From the NCBI GenBank assembly GCA_050692055.1, contig JBOGTC010000109.1, positions 1 to 7,266 on the forward strand: a DNA stretch of 7,266 bases, in the 5' to 3' direction. Below are positions 5,896 to 7,266 of the stretch, one piece after another (positions within the stretch are counted from its first letter, which is position 1; each line of letters starts with the position of its first letter). The DNA comes from JBOGTC01 sp050692055 (GTDB lineage Bacteria > Chloroflexota > Limnocylindria > QHBO01). The notes under the pieces were generated by a model. That model was not told where the DNA came from and searched no databases. It saw only the letters and a program-made list of their open reading frames with translations. The position numbers and the translations under genes were made by a program.

Positions 5896-7056
5896 ATGGC
5901 CGTGATGCTAGTCGCACTCGTCGTCATCGCCGGCTGCACCGCGCAGACGACCACCCCACCACCTTCACCGTCGACGCCCGCCACCCCATCGGCCCCGGCC
6001 TCGTCGCAGCCGTCGGACGAGCCAACTTCCTCGCCCGCACCCACTGCGCCCACGGCGGTCGGGTGGGAGGCCGCGAGCGTGCCCGGATCTCAGAACAACA
6101 GTGCCGCCACGACCATCGTGCCGGGCGGCGAGGGCCTGATCGCCATCGGCTTCGACGGTGGCTTTGGCACCATCCTGTGGACCTCAGCGGACGGAGAGAT
6201 TTGGACCGATATCACGCCGGACGGCTTCGAGGCGGTGGGCATCAGCAGCGTCGTGGAGTTCAACGGCGGGCTCATCGGTGTCGGCCGTGGCAACACGATC
6301 GATGTCGACACCCAGCTTGCCGCGGTCTACCGCAGCGACGACGGCGTCACCTGGCGCCAGGTCCAAGGCGGCGAGGAGATGCTCGGCCAGATGATCGACG
6401 TCGTCGCCACTGATGACGGCCTCTACGCCGTGGGCGGCGTCCCCGGCGCCGATGCGGCCGGCATCTGGCGCTCGACGGACGGCGAGAGCTGGGAGCGCAC
6501 CGGCGGCGATTTCGAGGCAGCCTTCATGTGGTCGATCGCCGAGGGTGGTCCCGGGCTGGTCGCCGTCGGCTGGCGACGCAACCCCGACCCGAGTGCCGCG
6601 GTCTGGACATCGCCCGACGGCGTCGAGTGGACACTGTCGCCCGACCCCGAGGGCTTCGAGCTCACCGAAGGGACCGACGTCATCGACCTCGACGGAACGC
6701 TCGTCATGGTCGGCGCGGCCCTCGACGGCAGCGGCGGTCGGATCTGGACCTCCACGGACGGTGCCACCTCGGACCTGGTCGACCTCGACATGGCCGGCGG
6801 CTTCGCCCGCACGCTGACCCGCACGCCCGCAGGACTGCTCGCCGTGGGCGGTGGCCCCGAGATGACCGGCGCCGCCTGGATTTCGACCGATGGCCGCTCG
6901 TGGCAGAGCTTCGGCGACCTCCTGCCGGGCGCCTACTTCGCTTCCGCCCACGTCACCGATGACGGCCTGCTCACGGCCGGCGCCACCCAGGCCGGCACCC
7001 TGGAAACCGGCGTCGAGGCCCACGCCATGGTGTGGACAGCCACCCTGGACGACTGA
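5896..7056 (+). CDS. Lipoprotein with a seven-bladed Asp-box beta-propeller
   Basis: A 386-residue protein from ATG 5896. A hydrophobic stretch MLVALVVIAGC ends in the lipobox IAGC (C14), so the protein is probably lipid-anchored outside the membrane. A Pro/Ser/Thr linker (about 19-53) follows. The rest is repeats of about 44-50 residues with LxAVG-type strands and the Asp-box S-x-D-G-x-x-W at 97, 147, 193, 239 and 330, plus a degenerate copy at 286 (STDGATS, Trp lost). A seventh repeat strand, MVWTATLDD, ends the protein; with the early strand VGWEAA it could close the ring. This fits a BNR/sialidase-like propeller; no glycosidase active site is recognised, so binding or a structural role is as likely. 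The start is uncertain: from 5896 the signal lacks the usual Lys/Arg before the hydrophobic core, although RRH lies just upstream in frame. A longer frame back to GTG 5620 would run through the repeat and is unlikely. Confidence 0.82.
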   Translation: MAVMLVALVVIAGCTAQTTTPPPSPSTPATPSAPASSQPSDEPTSSPAPTAPTAVGWEAASVPGSQNNSAATTIVPGGEGLIAIGFDGGFGTILWTSADGEIWTDITPDGFEAVGISSVVEFNGGLIGVGRGNTIDVDTQLAAVYRSDDGVTWRQVQGGEEMLGQMIDVVATDDGLYAVGGVPGADAAGIWRSTDGESWERTGGDFEAAFMWSIAEGGPGLVAVGWRRNPDPSAAVWTSPDGVEWTLSPDPEGFELTEGTDVIDLDGTLVMVGAALDGSGGRIWTSTDGATSDLVDLDMAGGFARTLTRTPAGLLAVGGGPEMTGAAWISTDGRSWQSFGDLLPGAYFASAHVTDDGLLTAGATQAGTLETGVEAHAMVWTATLDD

Positions 7057-7091
7057 CCGCCTCGGCGCTGGCCGTTGACCACCGGCTGGTG

Positions 7092-7103
7092 CAATATGCG
7101 CGC
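7092..7103 (+). promoter_or_regulatory. Candidate -10 element for a leaderless start of the second cyclase
   Basis: CAATAT (7092-7097) is a good -10 match followed by 6 nt and the GTG at 7104. There is no Shine-Dalgarno before that GTG. TTGACC at 7075-7080 resembles a -35 but is only 11 nt away, too close for normal sigma-70 spacing. The layout mirrors that before the HTH gene at 1098. Confidence 0.45.
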
Positions 7104-7266
7104 GTGGCGCGCGATCTGCCTTCGGGCACGGTCAGTTTTCTCTTCACCGATGTCGAAGGCTCGACCCGGCTGCTCCACGCCCTCGGCGCCGAGGAATACG
7201 CCGGTGCGCTGGCCGAGCACCGTCGCATCCTGCGTAATGCCTTCACCGCCCACGGCGGGGTGGAGG
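7104..7266 (+). CDS. Class III cyclase domain protein (3' partial)
   Basis: The frame is open to the right edge and 54 residues are visible. It begins LPSGTVSFLFTDVEGSTRLL, the standard opening of the FTDVEGST group of class III adenylate/guanylate cyclases, with the metal-binding Asp at residue 16. HRRILRNAFTAHGGVE follows, as expected before the second metal motif. There is no zinc ribbon, unlike the cyclase at 2042. GTG 7104 is preferred because family members usually start a few residues before LPSGT and the -10 is placed for a leaderless start. An in-frame GTG at 7089 is the alternative. In this family an ATPase and a TPR or other sensor region often follow, but none is visible here. It begins 47 nt after the lipoprotein stop codon. 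Confidence 0.88.
   Translation, partial: MARDLPSGTVSFLFTDVEGSTRLLHALGAEEYAGALAEHRRILRNAFTAHGGVE

Noticed and set aside
7075..7097. TTGACC ... CAATAT as a standard sigma-70 promoter
   Set aside because: The spacer is 11 nt, not about 17, so only the -10 part is kept.

Overview
This is a GC-rich (by eye about two thirds G+C) bacterial window in which every convincing gene lies on the + strand. The gene set is a two-zinc-ribbon class III cyclase fused to an AAA ATPase and TPR region, a second cyclase of the FTDVEGST type, a lipoprotein full of W-T-S-x-D-G-x-x-W repeats, and a Pro/Thr/Lys-linker protein with fibronectin-III-like domains. From recalled family patterns this suggests a high-GC Chloroflexota of the Limnocylindria/Ellin6529 kind; some actinobacteria could look similar. 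No rRNA or other taxonomic marker is present, so the placement is inference.

Layout: 3-878, 3' part of a surface or secreted Pro-rich plus Fn3-like protein, open at the left edge; 879-1097, spacer with palindromic element copy 1 and three 11-bp direct repeats; 1098-1751, an XRE-type HTH protein with a nuclease-fold-like C-terminal half; 1752-2041, spacer with element copy 2 and a likely promoter and RBS; 2042-5542, the 1166-residue cyclase/ATPase/TPR protein; 5543-5895, spacer with a broken element fragment and copy 3; 5896-7056, a lipoprotein beta-propeller; 7104-7266, the start of a second cyclase, cut by the right edge.

The genes do not look like one pathway. They are separated by long spacers and two of them seem to have their own leaderless promoter. 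The common theme is signalling (two cyclases and a DNA-binding protein) plus cell-surface proteins (propeller lipoprotein and Fn3-like protein).

The most unusual content is between the genes. A 126-127 bp element occurs once in each of the three long spacers, always in the same orientation and starting shortly after a stop codon. In copies 1 and 2 it is an ungapped imperfect palindrome with 54-nt arms and an 18-nt loop. Most arm mismatches are of a type that becomes a G-U pair only if the minus strand is transcribed. In copy 1 a minus-strand RNA would pair at 48 of 54 positions. This points to a repeated structured RNA, or single-stranded hairpin, read opposite to the genes.
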